Origin: Acidobacteriota bacterium
GTDB taxonomy: Bacteria > Acidobacteriota > Terriglobia > Terriglobales > Acidobacteriaceae
Length of the DNA stretch: 64,000 nucleotides
Direction: 5' to 3'
Assembly (NCBI GenBank): GCA_021793595.1
Contig: JAJYSL010000003.1
Coordinates: forward strand, 11,748 to 75,747
Every line of letters begins with the position of its first letter. Within the stretch, counting starts at the first letter, position 1. Under the pieces are notes generated by a model. That model had not been told where the DNA came from and did not search any database. It saw nothing but the letters and a program-made list of their open reading frames with translations. Of the stretch, positions 8,336 through 15,153 are shown piece after piece. A program made the translations under genes and the position numbers.

Positions 8336-9529
8336 CTACACTTGCACGTCGCCGGCATCCCCCGCATTGCCGAGAACCACTTTGATATCCATCCGCTTTC
8401 GCCCGCGATAGATTGTGACCGTCACTGTCTGGCCAGCTTGATGGCCGTCCATAATCTCGGCGATGTCCTGGTCATTGGTGACGCGGTTGCCGTCAATGGC
8501 AACAATCAGGTCCCCGCCAATATAAATGGGCGTGTTGCCCAGATAAGCCTGTTGCTTGCCTCCGAGAATGCCGGCGCGGTCGGCGGGTCCACCGGGAACG
8601 GTACGCTCCACCAGGACACCGGGAACAGGGGGCAATCCGAGCTGGCTGGCGATGTCGGGTCCGATTGATACATAACGAGCTCCGAGGGTGGGCCGGAGCA
8701 CTTTGCCGTAGCGGGCAAAGTCATTCAATGCCGCCTTGGCTGTATCGATGGGAATAGCGAAGCCGATACCGGCATTTTGATTGGCGCCTCCGCCAGTGTC
8801 AATCATCGTATTCATGCCGATGACATTGCCCTGCGAATTGAGCAAGGGGCCGCCGGAGTTGCCGGGATTGATGGCGGCGTCGGTTTGAATGGCGTCGGAG
8901 ATTAAATTGCCCATGGGACCCCGTACAGAGCGGATGGAGCTGATGATTCCGCGCGTCATGGTGCCGCTGAGGCCGAACGGATTGCCGATGGCATAGACAA
9001 GCTGACCGACTTGCAGTCCGTGGGAGGTGGCCAGCGTGGCCGGTTGCAGGTCTGGAGCATCAATCTTGATGAGTGCCAGATCGTGCGACTTGTCGGTCAT
9101 CAGCACCTGGGCCTTGTACTGGCGCTTGTTGTAGAGCGTTACCTGCAGGGACTGTGCGTCCGATACCACGTGGTAGTTGGTGAGAATGTCGCCACCTTTA
9201 TTCAGGATGAATCCGGAGCCTTGTCCCTGGGCTGGGACCGCACCATAAAAGAAGTCGTAGGTGACCATGTTGGAGGTGATATTCACCACCGAGGGCAACG
9301 CCTTCTTGTAGACCGCGATGTTGTTCTGTTCGCTGGGCAACAGAGCCGGCGCCGCATGGGCGTCGGTGATTTCCATCCCGCCCGGCAGGGATCCGGTGGT
9401 CTGTGCGGAGGTTATGCTGGCGGCATGGGTAAACCATCCGCGGCCGGCACCGGTAGAGAATGTGTGGGTGGTGACGAAGTAGAACCCGCCCAGGATGGCA
9501 ACGGTCAAAATCAACAAGCGTGCTTTCAT
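8336..9529 (-). CDS. HtrA/DegP-like trypsin-type serine protease with one PDZ domain
   Basis: The 397-residue protein has an N-terminal membrane anchor or signal segment (residues 4-20). The protease domain has the triad H120 (LTNYHVVS), D150 (KSHDLALIK) and S225 (NPGNSGGPLL). A single C-terminal PDZ domain (about residues 295-390) carries VLVERTVPGGPADRAGI. This one-PDZ arrangement is like DegS/HhoB, so a periplasmic protease or stress sensor anchored in the inner membrane is expected. The frame extends 12 codons upstream, but homology begins at MKARLL (9529). It lies downstream of coaE on the same strand. Confidence 0.93.
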   Translation of the reverse strand: MKARLLILTVAILGGFYFVTTHTFSTGAGRGWFTHAASITSAQTTGSLPGGMEITDAHAAPALLPSEQNNIAVYKKALPSVVNITSNMVTYDFFYGAVPAQGQGSGFILNKGGDILTNYHVVSDAQSLQVTLYNKRQYKAQVLMTDKSHDLALIKIDAPDLQPATLATSHGLQVGQLVYAIGNPFGLSGTMTRGIISSIRSVRGPMGNLISDAIQTDAAINPGNSGGPLLNSQGNVIGMNTMIDTGGGANQNAGIGFAIPIDTAKAALNDFARYGKVLRPTLGARYVSIGPDIASQLGLPPVPGVLVERTVPGGPADRAGILGGKQQAYLGNTPIYIGGDLIVAIDGNRVTNDQDIAEIMDGHQAGQTVTVTIYRGRKRMDIKVVLGNAGDAGDVQV

Positions 9530-9661
9530 CGATCCAGAGCTCTCAATCTTCGGTTGCCAAAACACGGGCCTCGCAGGTCACGGCAACAGAATGGATAGAA
9601 TCAGTGCTCCATGCCACCATGTCTGTTTGGATTCAGATCCGGCATTTCCGTTGTGTCGTGC

Positions 9662-10363
9662 TTAACGTGTGGCAGGCGTTGCTCCTTCAATTTTCCGCCG
9701 TAAGTTTTCTTGTTGCAACTGCTTCAGGATCATCTCCACCTCGGATTCAAGGCGTTCGAGAGATCCTGAGTTTTCAATGACGAAATCGCAGAGGGGAGCT
9801 TTTTCCTGGTCTGTCATCTGCATGGCAATTCGCTTTCGACCGTCTTCCTGAAGTGCCGCCAGTTCTTCCGCGGAAAGTACTTTGCCGCCGCGCGCCGTGT
9901 ATCGAGCGAGTCGAACATCCTGCGGAGCGGTCACCAGAATTAACGTATCAAATCTGTGGCTGAACCCGGGGGCGGTTTTGGCACGGTCGGCCTCAAAGAC
10001 GAGTGCGGACTCGACCATCACGATGGCATCGGGATCGCTCGAGAAAATATGCTGGATGCGCCGCTCCTGCTCCGCGACCACTGGAGGATGGACGATTCGG
10101 CTCAGTTCATCCAGCTTGCCCGTCGATAATACGTAGCGTGCGAGGGCGGAACGGTCGAGTTGCCCATCGGCAAGGGTCAATGGGGGCGCTTCGGGGTAGC
10201 CGCGGAAGTGAGCGAGAATCGCGTCGTAGACTGGCTGCCCCGGCTGCATCAGATCGCGGCCAATCCGATCGGCGTTCACGATATGGACGCCGCGGCGCGC
10301 AAAGAGACTGGCGACCGTGCTCTTTCCGCTTGCAAGTCCTCCGGTAAGACCGACGCGCAACAT
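9662..10363 (-). CDS. coaE: Dephospho-CoA kinase
   Basis: The 233-residue enzyme performs the last step of coenzyme A synthesis, phosphorylating the 3'-OH of dephospho-CoA with ATP in the cytoplasm. The P-loop GGLASGKST is at residues 8-16. The NADRIGRDL and HPPVVAEQERRI motifs are typical of CoaE, and residues 125-150 contain the usual lid (LVTAPQDVRLARYTARGG). GGGGAG lies upstream of the ATG at 10363. It begins 22 bases after the folD stop, so folD-coaE, perhaps with htrA, may form one transcript. The C-terminal 30 residues (QLQQENLRRKIEGATPATR) extend a little beyond the domain. Confidence 0.95.
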   Translation of the reverse strand: MLRVGLTGGLASGKSTVASLFARRGVHIVNADRIGRDLMQPGQPVYDAILAHFRGYPEAPPLTLADGQLDRSALARYVLSTGKLDELSRIVHPPVVAEQERRIQHIFSSDPDAIVMVESALVFEADRAKTAPGFSHRFDTLILVTAPQDVRLARYTARGGKVLSAEELAALQEDGRKRIAMQMTDQEKAPLCDFVIENSGSLERLESEVEMILKQLQQENLRRKIEGATPATR

Positions 10364-10385
10364 AACGTATTCTCCCCGAAGACAA

Positions 10386-11321
10386 TTACGCTGTCAGTCC
10401 GCGACGCAGGCGGGCTGCGCGAACGGTATTCGCCATCAACATGGCAATGGTCAGCGGACCGACGCCCCCCGGGACCGGCGTGTAATGGCTGGCGAGGGCG
10501 AATGCATGGGGGTCGATATCTCCCATCAACACGGAGCCTTTTTCCTTAAAGGTCTTTTCTCGCTTGGCGTTGCCGGCAAAAAAGCGGTCGAAATCCTGTT
10601 GTGAAGTGATGCGATTCATGCCGACATCGACCAGGACGGCGCCGCGGCGAACCATATCCGGTCGAATGATGCCGGCTTTTCCGATGGCGGCCACCAGAAT
10701 GTCAGCGGAGCGGCAGAAGGCCGCCAGGTCCCGAGTTTTACTGTGGCATATGGTGACTGTGGCGTTTTCATGCAGCAGCAGCATTGCCATGGGTTTACCT
10801 ACGATATCGCTGCGACCCACGACCACGGCATGCTGGCCAGAGAGGGGAATTTCGCTGCGCTTCAGCATTTGAATAATGCCGGCCGGGGTGCAGGGCGCCA
10901 GAGATGGCTGTCCACTCTGCAGACGGCCAACATTCACCGGATGAAAACCATCGACATCTTTTTCCGGAGAGACGGCCTCCAGCAAACGCTTCGCGTCCAC
11001 GTGGGCGGGGAGAGGCAACTGGATCAGGATTCCGTCTACATCTTCGCGGGAGTTCAGTTGATGGATGAGAACCAGCATCTCTTCGGTGGTGACGGACGCG
11101 GGCGGAGTGACCATCTCGCTGTTCATACCCAGTTCGGCGCTGGTTTTTACCTTATTGCGCACATAGACTTCCGAGGCCGGGTGGTTGCCGACCATCACCA
11201 CGGCCAGGCCGGGTCGAACGCCTTGTGCGTGCAGTTGTTGTATGTCTGCAGCCACTTCCGCTTTGATCGCGGAGGCGATGGCATTTCCGTCTAAGGATTG
11301 AGGGGTAATGGTGGTCGTCAT
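10386..11321 (-). CDS. folD: Bifunctional methylenetetrahydrofolate dehydrogenase / methenyltetrahydrofolate cyclohydrolase
   Basis: The 311-residue protein interconverts 5,10-methylene-, methenyl- and 10-formyl-THF. Visible motifs are the substrate loop SEVYVRNKVKTSAELG with the catalytic lysine, GILIQLPLP, PEKDVDGFHPVNVGRL, the NADP-binding VVVGRSDIVGKPMAMLL and the C-terminal TPVPGGVGPLTIAML. AAGGAG is five bases before the ATG. It is longer than the roughly 285-residue norm because of an insertion near residues 245-265 (FDRFFAGNAKREKTFKEKG). It supplies formyl-THF to purine synthesis, including PurH encoded in the same window. Confidence 0.96.
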   Translation of the reverse strand: MTTTITPQSLDGNAIASAIKAEVAADIQQLHAQGVRPGLAVVMVGNHPASEVYVRNKVKTSAELGMNSEMVTPPASVTTEEMLVLIHQLNSREDVDGILIQLPLPAHVDAKRLLEAVSPEKDVDGFHPVNVGRLQSGQPSLAPCTPAGIIQMLKRSEIPLSGQHAVVVGRSDIVGKPMAMLLLHENATVTICHSKTRDLAAFCRSADILVAAIGKAGIIRPDMVRRGAVLVDVGMNRITSQQDFDRFFAGNAKREKTFKEKGSVLMGDIDPHAFALASHYTPVPGGVGPLTIAMLMANTVRAARLRRGLTA

Positions 11322-11445
11322 GGCTTCTCCTTATGGTACTGGAAGCAGCGGGGTGGATGGCAGACAACCGGAATTGCGTCCGGGTAATCAGGGGAGAATG
11401 ACGAAAGTTTTCTGGTGTGACCCCGGCGGCGGTCGATAAAAGACT

Positions 11446-11470
11446 ATGGATTCTTCGAATCCATTTTTTC
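11446..11470 (+). terminator. Orphan factor-independent terminator-like hairpin
   Basis: A perfect 8-base stem (ATGGATTC/GAATCCAT, 3-base loop) at 11446-11464 runs into a T-rich tract on the plus strand. No plus-strand gene lies upstream, only folD in antisense. It could stop transcription across folD, act as an attenuator in the leader of the small gene at 11569, or be an operator palindrome for folD. Confidence 0.5.
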
Positions 11471-11568
11471 TTTCAGATCCGTAGCAACAAAGTGGGGGCA
11501 GGTCGAGTCTTAATAGCGTAGGAAACGATGTTGCGGTGGTATCGGCAACAGAGAAGGGCGGAGGCGAA

Positions 11569-11811
11569 ATGCCGGCTGGCAGAGACATTGAGAAATTCCC
11601 GACGTTGGAACTACAGGAACTGCGAGATGGCCTATTGCAGCAAGGCCTGGATAGCTGGCAGGCAGCCGACTTGATCAGCAGCTTTCTGGCCGGACGCGGC
11701 TATGGTGTTTCGCGGCAGAGCGCTCGCGACGCGGTGCTTCGGGGTGAAGGAATCCCACATTCTATCGATGGCATGCAGGCTGAGTTGGAAAAACTCGCGA
11801 TGGTGATGTAA
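11569..11811 (+). CDS. Small unknown protein (80 aa)
   Basis: The 80-residue acidic protein has two helical segments: LELQELRDGLLQQGLDSWQAADLISSFLAGRGYGV and ISRQSARDAV-like sequence, ending DGMQAELEKLAMVM. I do not recognise the family. Clean codon use and a GGAGG sequence four bases before the ATG at 11569 support it as real. An in-frame GTG at 11536 is less well placed. It has no signal peptide or membrane segment. A terminator-like hairpin lies about 100 bases upstream. It converges with the small zinc-ribbon gene, whose stop is five bases beyond its own. Confidence 0.6.
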   Translation: MPAGRDIEKFPTLELQELRDGLLQQGLDSWQAADLISSFLAGRGYGVSRQSARDAVLRGEGIPHSIDGMQAELEKLAMVM

Positions 11812-11816
11812 ACGCG

Positions 11817-12092
11817 TTATCCGACAGAGGCGCGTGAGTTGGCCTTGGCTCCCTCGAGAGTTCCGGAAGACATGAACCGTTCCAGCGCCTTGGAGGCGCA
11901 GCCCTCGCCGCATACGTGGTAAACGTCTGGATTTCTCGACTGCTCCTCATTCCAGGGCAGAAGCGTAAAATGTTGCGACGGCTGGCCTTCGTCAAAGCAA
12001 AGTACCTTTCCCAGAGTAATCATCCACCAGTGGTTGGACTCGAGTTTGACGGTACCGCAGATATTGCAGATGAAGGACTCGTCCCATGCCAT
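11817..12092 (-). CDS. Small zinc-ribbon-like protein (91 aa), unknown function
   Basis: The product begins MAWDESFICNICG. It has two cysteine pairs, C-x-x-C at residues 9-12 and C-x-x-x-C in HVCGEGCASKALERFM, separated by a Trp-rich middle (NHWWM, TLLPWNEEQS). This suggests one treble-clef or ribbon-type zinc site. The last 20 residues look disordered. The frame is open to 12266, but GGAG seven bases before the ATG at 12092 and the start of sensible sequence there fix the start. The role is unknown. It may act as a zinc-stabilised adaptor. It is divergent from the small membrane protein at 12250. Confidence 0.65.
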   Translation of the reverse strand: MAWDESFICNICGTVKLESNHWWMITLGKVLCFDEGQPSQHFTLLPWNEEQSRNPDVYHVCGEGCASKALERFMSSGTLEGAKANSRASVG

Positions 12093-12249
12093 CGCGTAAC
12101 TCCAATGATTCCTGTTTACACCACTCCAAGTAGACGCAGCAAAAGGGGTTTGGTCGCTGCTAGCAGCACGAAAACAGAAGCTAGGAAGCAATCTTTTCCC
12201 GAGATCCTCTAGGAAAACATACCTGTACCATACGACAATTACTACATCC

Positions 12250-12666
12250 GTGGAGTTACTACTCAATCTTTTATGGCTCGCGGCTTCGGCGAGTTTGGGC
12301 GTGGCGCTGCTCTACTCCAGAAGTCGACGCCGCGTCGCGTTACAAGACTGCGTTCACTCCCATTCAGCGGCATGGGTCTCCTACCTGATTTTGATCGCGA
12401 TGCTGCTGCCCGCCATTTCCATGACGGACGATTTGCAGGCCATGATGACCCCCACGGATGGCGAACAGATCGTACGCCGAATGGAAGCCGCCGTCCCGGG
12501 TCACTCGCCGATTCAACTTCATCGGATGGTATTTCTGCAAGCGCGAGGCGCATGGTTCGCACCTGTGTTCGAGGCTTGTCCTCTAGAAGCGGTTCGAGAT
12601 CTTAATCCTTCCTATTGCTGGTATCGGCAAGCGACTCAAGGTCGTGCTCCCCCGGCCTTCGCTTAA
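12250..12666 (+). CDS. Small membrane protein, unknown function (138 aa)
   Basis: The frame opens with GTG at 12250 and encodes one hydrophobic segment at residues 2-21 and a second at about 42-60 (WVSYLILIAMLLPAISM). A soluble tail of about 75 residues follows. Between the segments is an Arg-rich stretch (SRSRRR), which suggests an inner-membrane hairpin with a cytoplasmic loop. No family is recognised and there is no clear ribosome-binding site, so the start is uncertain. It stands alone between the divergent zinc-ribbon gene and the metal efflux operon. The Cys pair in the tail (CPLEAV, YCWY) could form a disulfide if the tail is periplasmic. Confidence 0.5.
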   Translation: MELLLNLLWLAASASLGVALLYSRSRRRVALQDCVHSHSAAWVSYLILIAMLLPAISMTDDLQAMMTPTDGEQIVRRMEAAVPGHSPIQLHRMVFLQARGAWFAPVFEACPLEAVRDLNPSYCWYRQATQGRAPPAFA

Positions 12667-12811
12667 CTGCCCTACTCGCCGAACTTGTCTGAATTCCAGA
12701 TACGTTTCCGATCGCTGTCTTGCCTGCGTTCACGATGCAGCGCAGGGCAATATTTTTCCGTGAAAGACCTGCTCGGGCAAATCCTTTGATTTTGAAGGAC
12801 AAGGAATTTTC

Positions 12812-14074
12812 ATGAAGCTCTCCGCAACATTGCGTGGAGGAGTCTGCATATGTCTGTCGCTCTGCTGGCAGCATTCCACAGCGCAAACGACCACGACAAT
12901 CTCGGCGCCGCTGACCATGCGACAGGCGGTGGCGCTGGCTCGGCGCAAGAACCCGACGTTGCTGGCCTCGCAACGAAACCTGGAGTCGACCCGGTCGGAA
13001 CAAATTACAGCGGGGCTGCGGCAGAATCCGGTCTTCACGCTGACCGGTTCCGACGTGACATTGCCGGCAAACAACCCGGCGAGCCCGTATGCCTATACCG
13101 GCGACGTTTCGCGGCTTTTTGAGCGAGGACAGAAGCGACGGTGGCGTTTGGAAAGCGCTCGCGCGACCACCCAGGTAACGGAAAGCCAATATCACGATTT
13201 GGAACGGCAAACGGTTCTCGCGGTGAAGAACGCATTCACCAATTTGTTGCTGGCCAAAGCGGCCCTGAAACTCGCGGATAGCAATCTGACCAGCTATCGT
13301 AAAACGGTCGACCTGACTCATGTACGACTCGAAGCGGGCGCGATCAGCCAGACCGATTTTGACCGTATCGATTTGCAGTTGGCGAGCTTCGAGTCGGACT
13401 ATGAGAATGCTCAGGTCAATCTGGTTCAGAGCAGCGACCAGTTGCAGCAACTGCTGGGCTTTCAGGCTCCCAGGCGCAATTTCGACATTGTCGGAACGCT
13501 GGACCCTCCGCAGCTCACGCTATCTTTGCCGGACCTGGAACGGAAAGCGCTCGCGGCACGGCCGGACTATCGCGCGGCGCAACAATCGATTCTGGTGGCA
13601 GATGCAAACGTGAAACTGGCGGACGCCAACGGCACCACCGATCCCACGTTAGACGCCGCATATACGCGAAGTGGCATCTATAATTCCGCGGATTTTTATG
13701 TCAGCATCCCGCTGCGAATTTTCGATCGCAACCAAGGTGAGAAGCAGGCGGCGCGATTCACCGCGCAGGCGGATCGTTTTTCAGAGATGGCGGCGCGCAG
13801 CCAGGTGTTGTCGGACGTCGATCAGGCTTGGGCGGCCTACCTGGCCGCGCAGAGATTGGCCCAACGCTACAACACCCATTATGTACAGGAAGCTGGAAAT
13901 ATATTGAACAACCTGGAATTTGGATATCGCCACGGCAGTTATACGCTGCTTGACTACCTGGATGCGTTGCACGATAACCGGCAAACCAACCTGGATGCAT
14001 TGAATGCGAACGCGCAGGTTTGGCTGAGTCTGCATCAACTGAGCGACGCTGCCGCAACGGAGATTCTGCCATGA
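12812..14074 (+). CDS. TolC-family outer-membrane efflux protein (CusC/CzcC type)
   Basis: The 420-residue product has a signal peptide (residues 1-25, cleavage near HSTAQ) and two outer membrane efflux protein (OEP) repeats: MRQAVALARRKNPTLLASQRNLESTR near the start and LERKALAARPDYRAAQQSI in the middle. These coiled-coil hairpins trimerise into the outer-membrane exit duct. It is the first gene of a three-gene heavy-metal RND operon. Its stop overlaps the start of the adaptor gene (ATGA at 14071-14074), indicating translational coupling. Spacing and size fit CzcC/CusC better than drug-efflux OprM, because no lipobox is present. The transported metal is not evident. Confidence 0.9.
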   Translation: MKLSATLRGGVCICLSLCWQHSTAQTTTTISAPLTMRQAVALARRKNPTLLASQRNLESTRSEQITAGLRQNPVFTLTGSDVTLPANNPASPYAYTGDVSRLFERGQKRRWRLESARATTQVTESQYHDLERQTVLAVKNAFTNLLLAKAALKLADSNLTSYRKTVDLTHVRLEAGAISQTDFDRIDLQLASFESDYENAQVNLVQSSDQLQQLLGFQAPRRNFDIVGTLDPPQLTLSLPDLERKALAARPDYRAAQQSILVADANVKLADANGTTDPTLDAAYTRSGIYNSADFYVSIPLRIFDRNQGEKQAARFTAQADRFSEMAARSQVLSDVDQAWAAYLAAQRLAQRYNTHYVQEAGNILNNLEFGYRHGSYTLLDYLDALHDNRQTNLDALNANAQVWLSLHQLSDAAATEILP

Positions 14075-15150
14075 AAACAGTCTCACTGGCATTGGCAACA
14101 TCGCTCCTCGCATTGTGCCCGGCGGCCTGCAGTTCGAATTCTGCCTCGAACGTGCCGCCGCCGGCTTCAAAGACCATTGTGCAAACCGTCGTTGTGCACA
14201 GCCAGAAGGTTGTCGACCAGATCAATATTCCTGCCCGCGTTGTCGCCAACCCAACCAAAGTGGTGCAGGTGTTTCCACCGCTGAGTGGACGCCTGGTTCG
14301 GTTTTCGGTGCTGCCCGGGCAGTCTGTCCAGGCTGGACAAGTGATCGCGGAGCTGCAGAGTGGCGACATCGCGCAGGCGCGGTCCGACTTCGAGAAGGCC
14401 AAGATTCAGGTGTTGCTGGCCGATCAGGCGCTGAACCGCGGCAAACTGCTGCTGCAGCATGAGGTGATGGCGAAGGCGGATTATGAACAGCTGGTTGCGA
14501 ACGATGATGCGGCACATTCCGAGCAGGAACGAGCGCGGCAACTCATCCACGAACTGGGCTTCTCAGAGAACAACAACAGCGATGAAGCGCCAATTCGCGC
14601 CCCCATCAGCGGAATCATTCTCGATACAGGAACTGCTGTCGGGGAATGGCAGCGTTCACTCGACAATGCGACTCCGTTGGCCACCATTGCGAATCTGGAT
14701 TACGTCTGGGTTTTGGGAGATGCCTACCAGAGCGATCTGGCCAGCATTCGAGTGGGTCGACCGGTGACGGTGAAATTTCCGGCATATCCGGATTTATCGC
14801 TCCCCGGAAAGATCGATAACCTGTCGCAATCGCTCGATCCCACCACGCTAGCCGTAAAAGTGCGGGTGGTGCTGGCGAATCCGCAGATGAAGCTGAAGCC
14901 GCAGATGTTCGCGAACATTGTGGTGGATCGCTCCTCGACAGAGGGCTTTCTGGTTCCGGCGGCCTCGGTCATTCACGAAAACAATTACGACTCTGTCTTT
15001 GTTCAGACATCTCCCGGCAAGTATGAACGGCGTCCGGTGAAAATAGGCCAGATGCAGCAGCAGGACGTTGTGGTTCTGCGGGGTCTGCAAGACGGCGATC
15101 AGGTTGTGACACTCGGAGCGGCGCTATTGCGCGCGCCTGCGGGAGAGTGA
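14071..15150 (+). CDS. RND efflux periplasmic adaptor lipoprotein (CusB/CzcB type)
   Basis: The 359-residue membrane-fusion protein starts inside the stop of the TolC gene. Residues 1-20 form a lipoprotein signal with lipobox ALCPAAC, giving lipidated C20. The order is then a beta/lipoyl half (FPPLSGRLVRFSVLPGQSVQAGQVIAEL), a helical hairpin (about 105-165), the second lipoyl half (APIRAPISGIILDTGTAVGEW) and barrel domains. It would link the inner-membrane pump to the outer duct. A longer frame reaches back to 14020, but the coupled ATG is better. No methionine cluster of the CusB type is seen, so copper specificity is not supported. Confidence 0.9.
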   Translation: MKTVSLALATSLLALCPAACSSNSASNVPPPASKTIVQTVVVHSQKVVDQINIPARVVANPTKVVQVFPPLSGRLVRFSVLPGQSVQAGQVIAELQSGDIAQARSDFEKAKIQVLLADQALNRGKLLLQHEVMAKADYEQLVANDDAAHSEQERARQLIHELGFSENNNSDEAPIRAPISGIILDTGTAVGEWQRSLDNATPLATIANLDYVWVLGDAYQSDLASIRVGRPVTVKFPAYPDLSLPGKIDNLSQSLDPTTLAVKVRVVLANPQMKLKPQMFANIVVDRSSTEGFLVPAASVIHENNYDSVFVQTSPGKYERRPVKIGQMQQQDVVVLRGLQDGDQVVTLGAALLRAPAGE

Positions 15151-15153
15151 CGA

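Noticed and set aside
11322..11445. Possible ZTP riboswitch in the folD leader
   Set aside because: folD is a common ZTP-riboswitch target, so I looked, but the minus-strand leader lacks the conserved core sequences.
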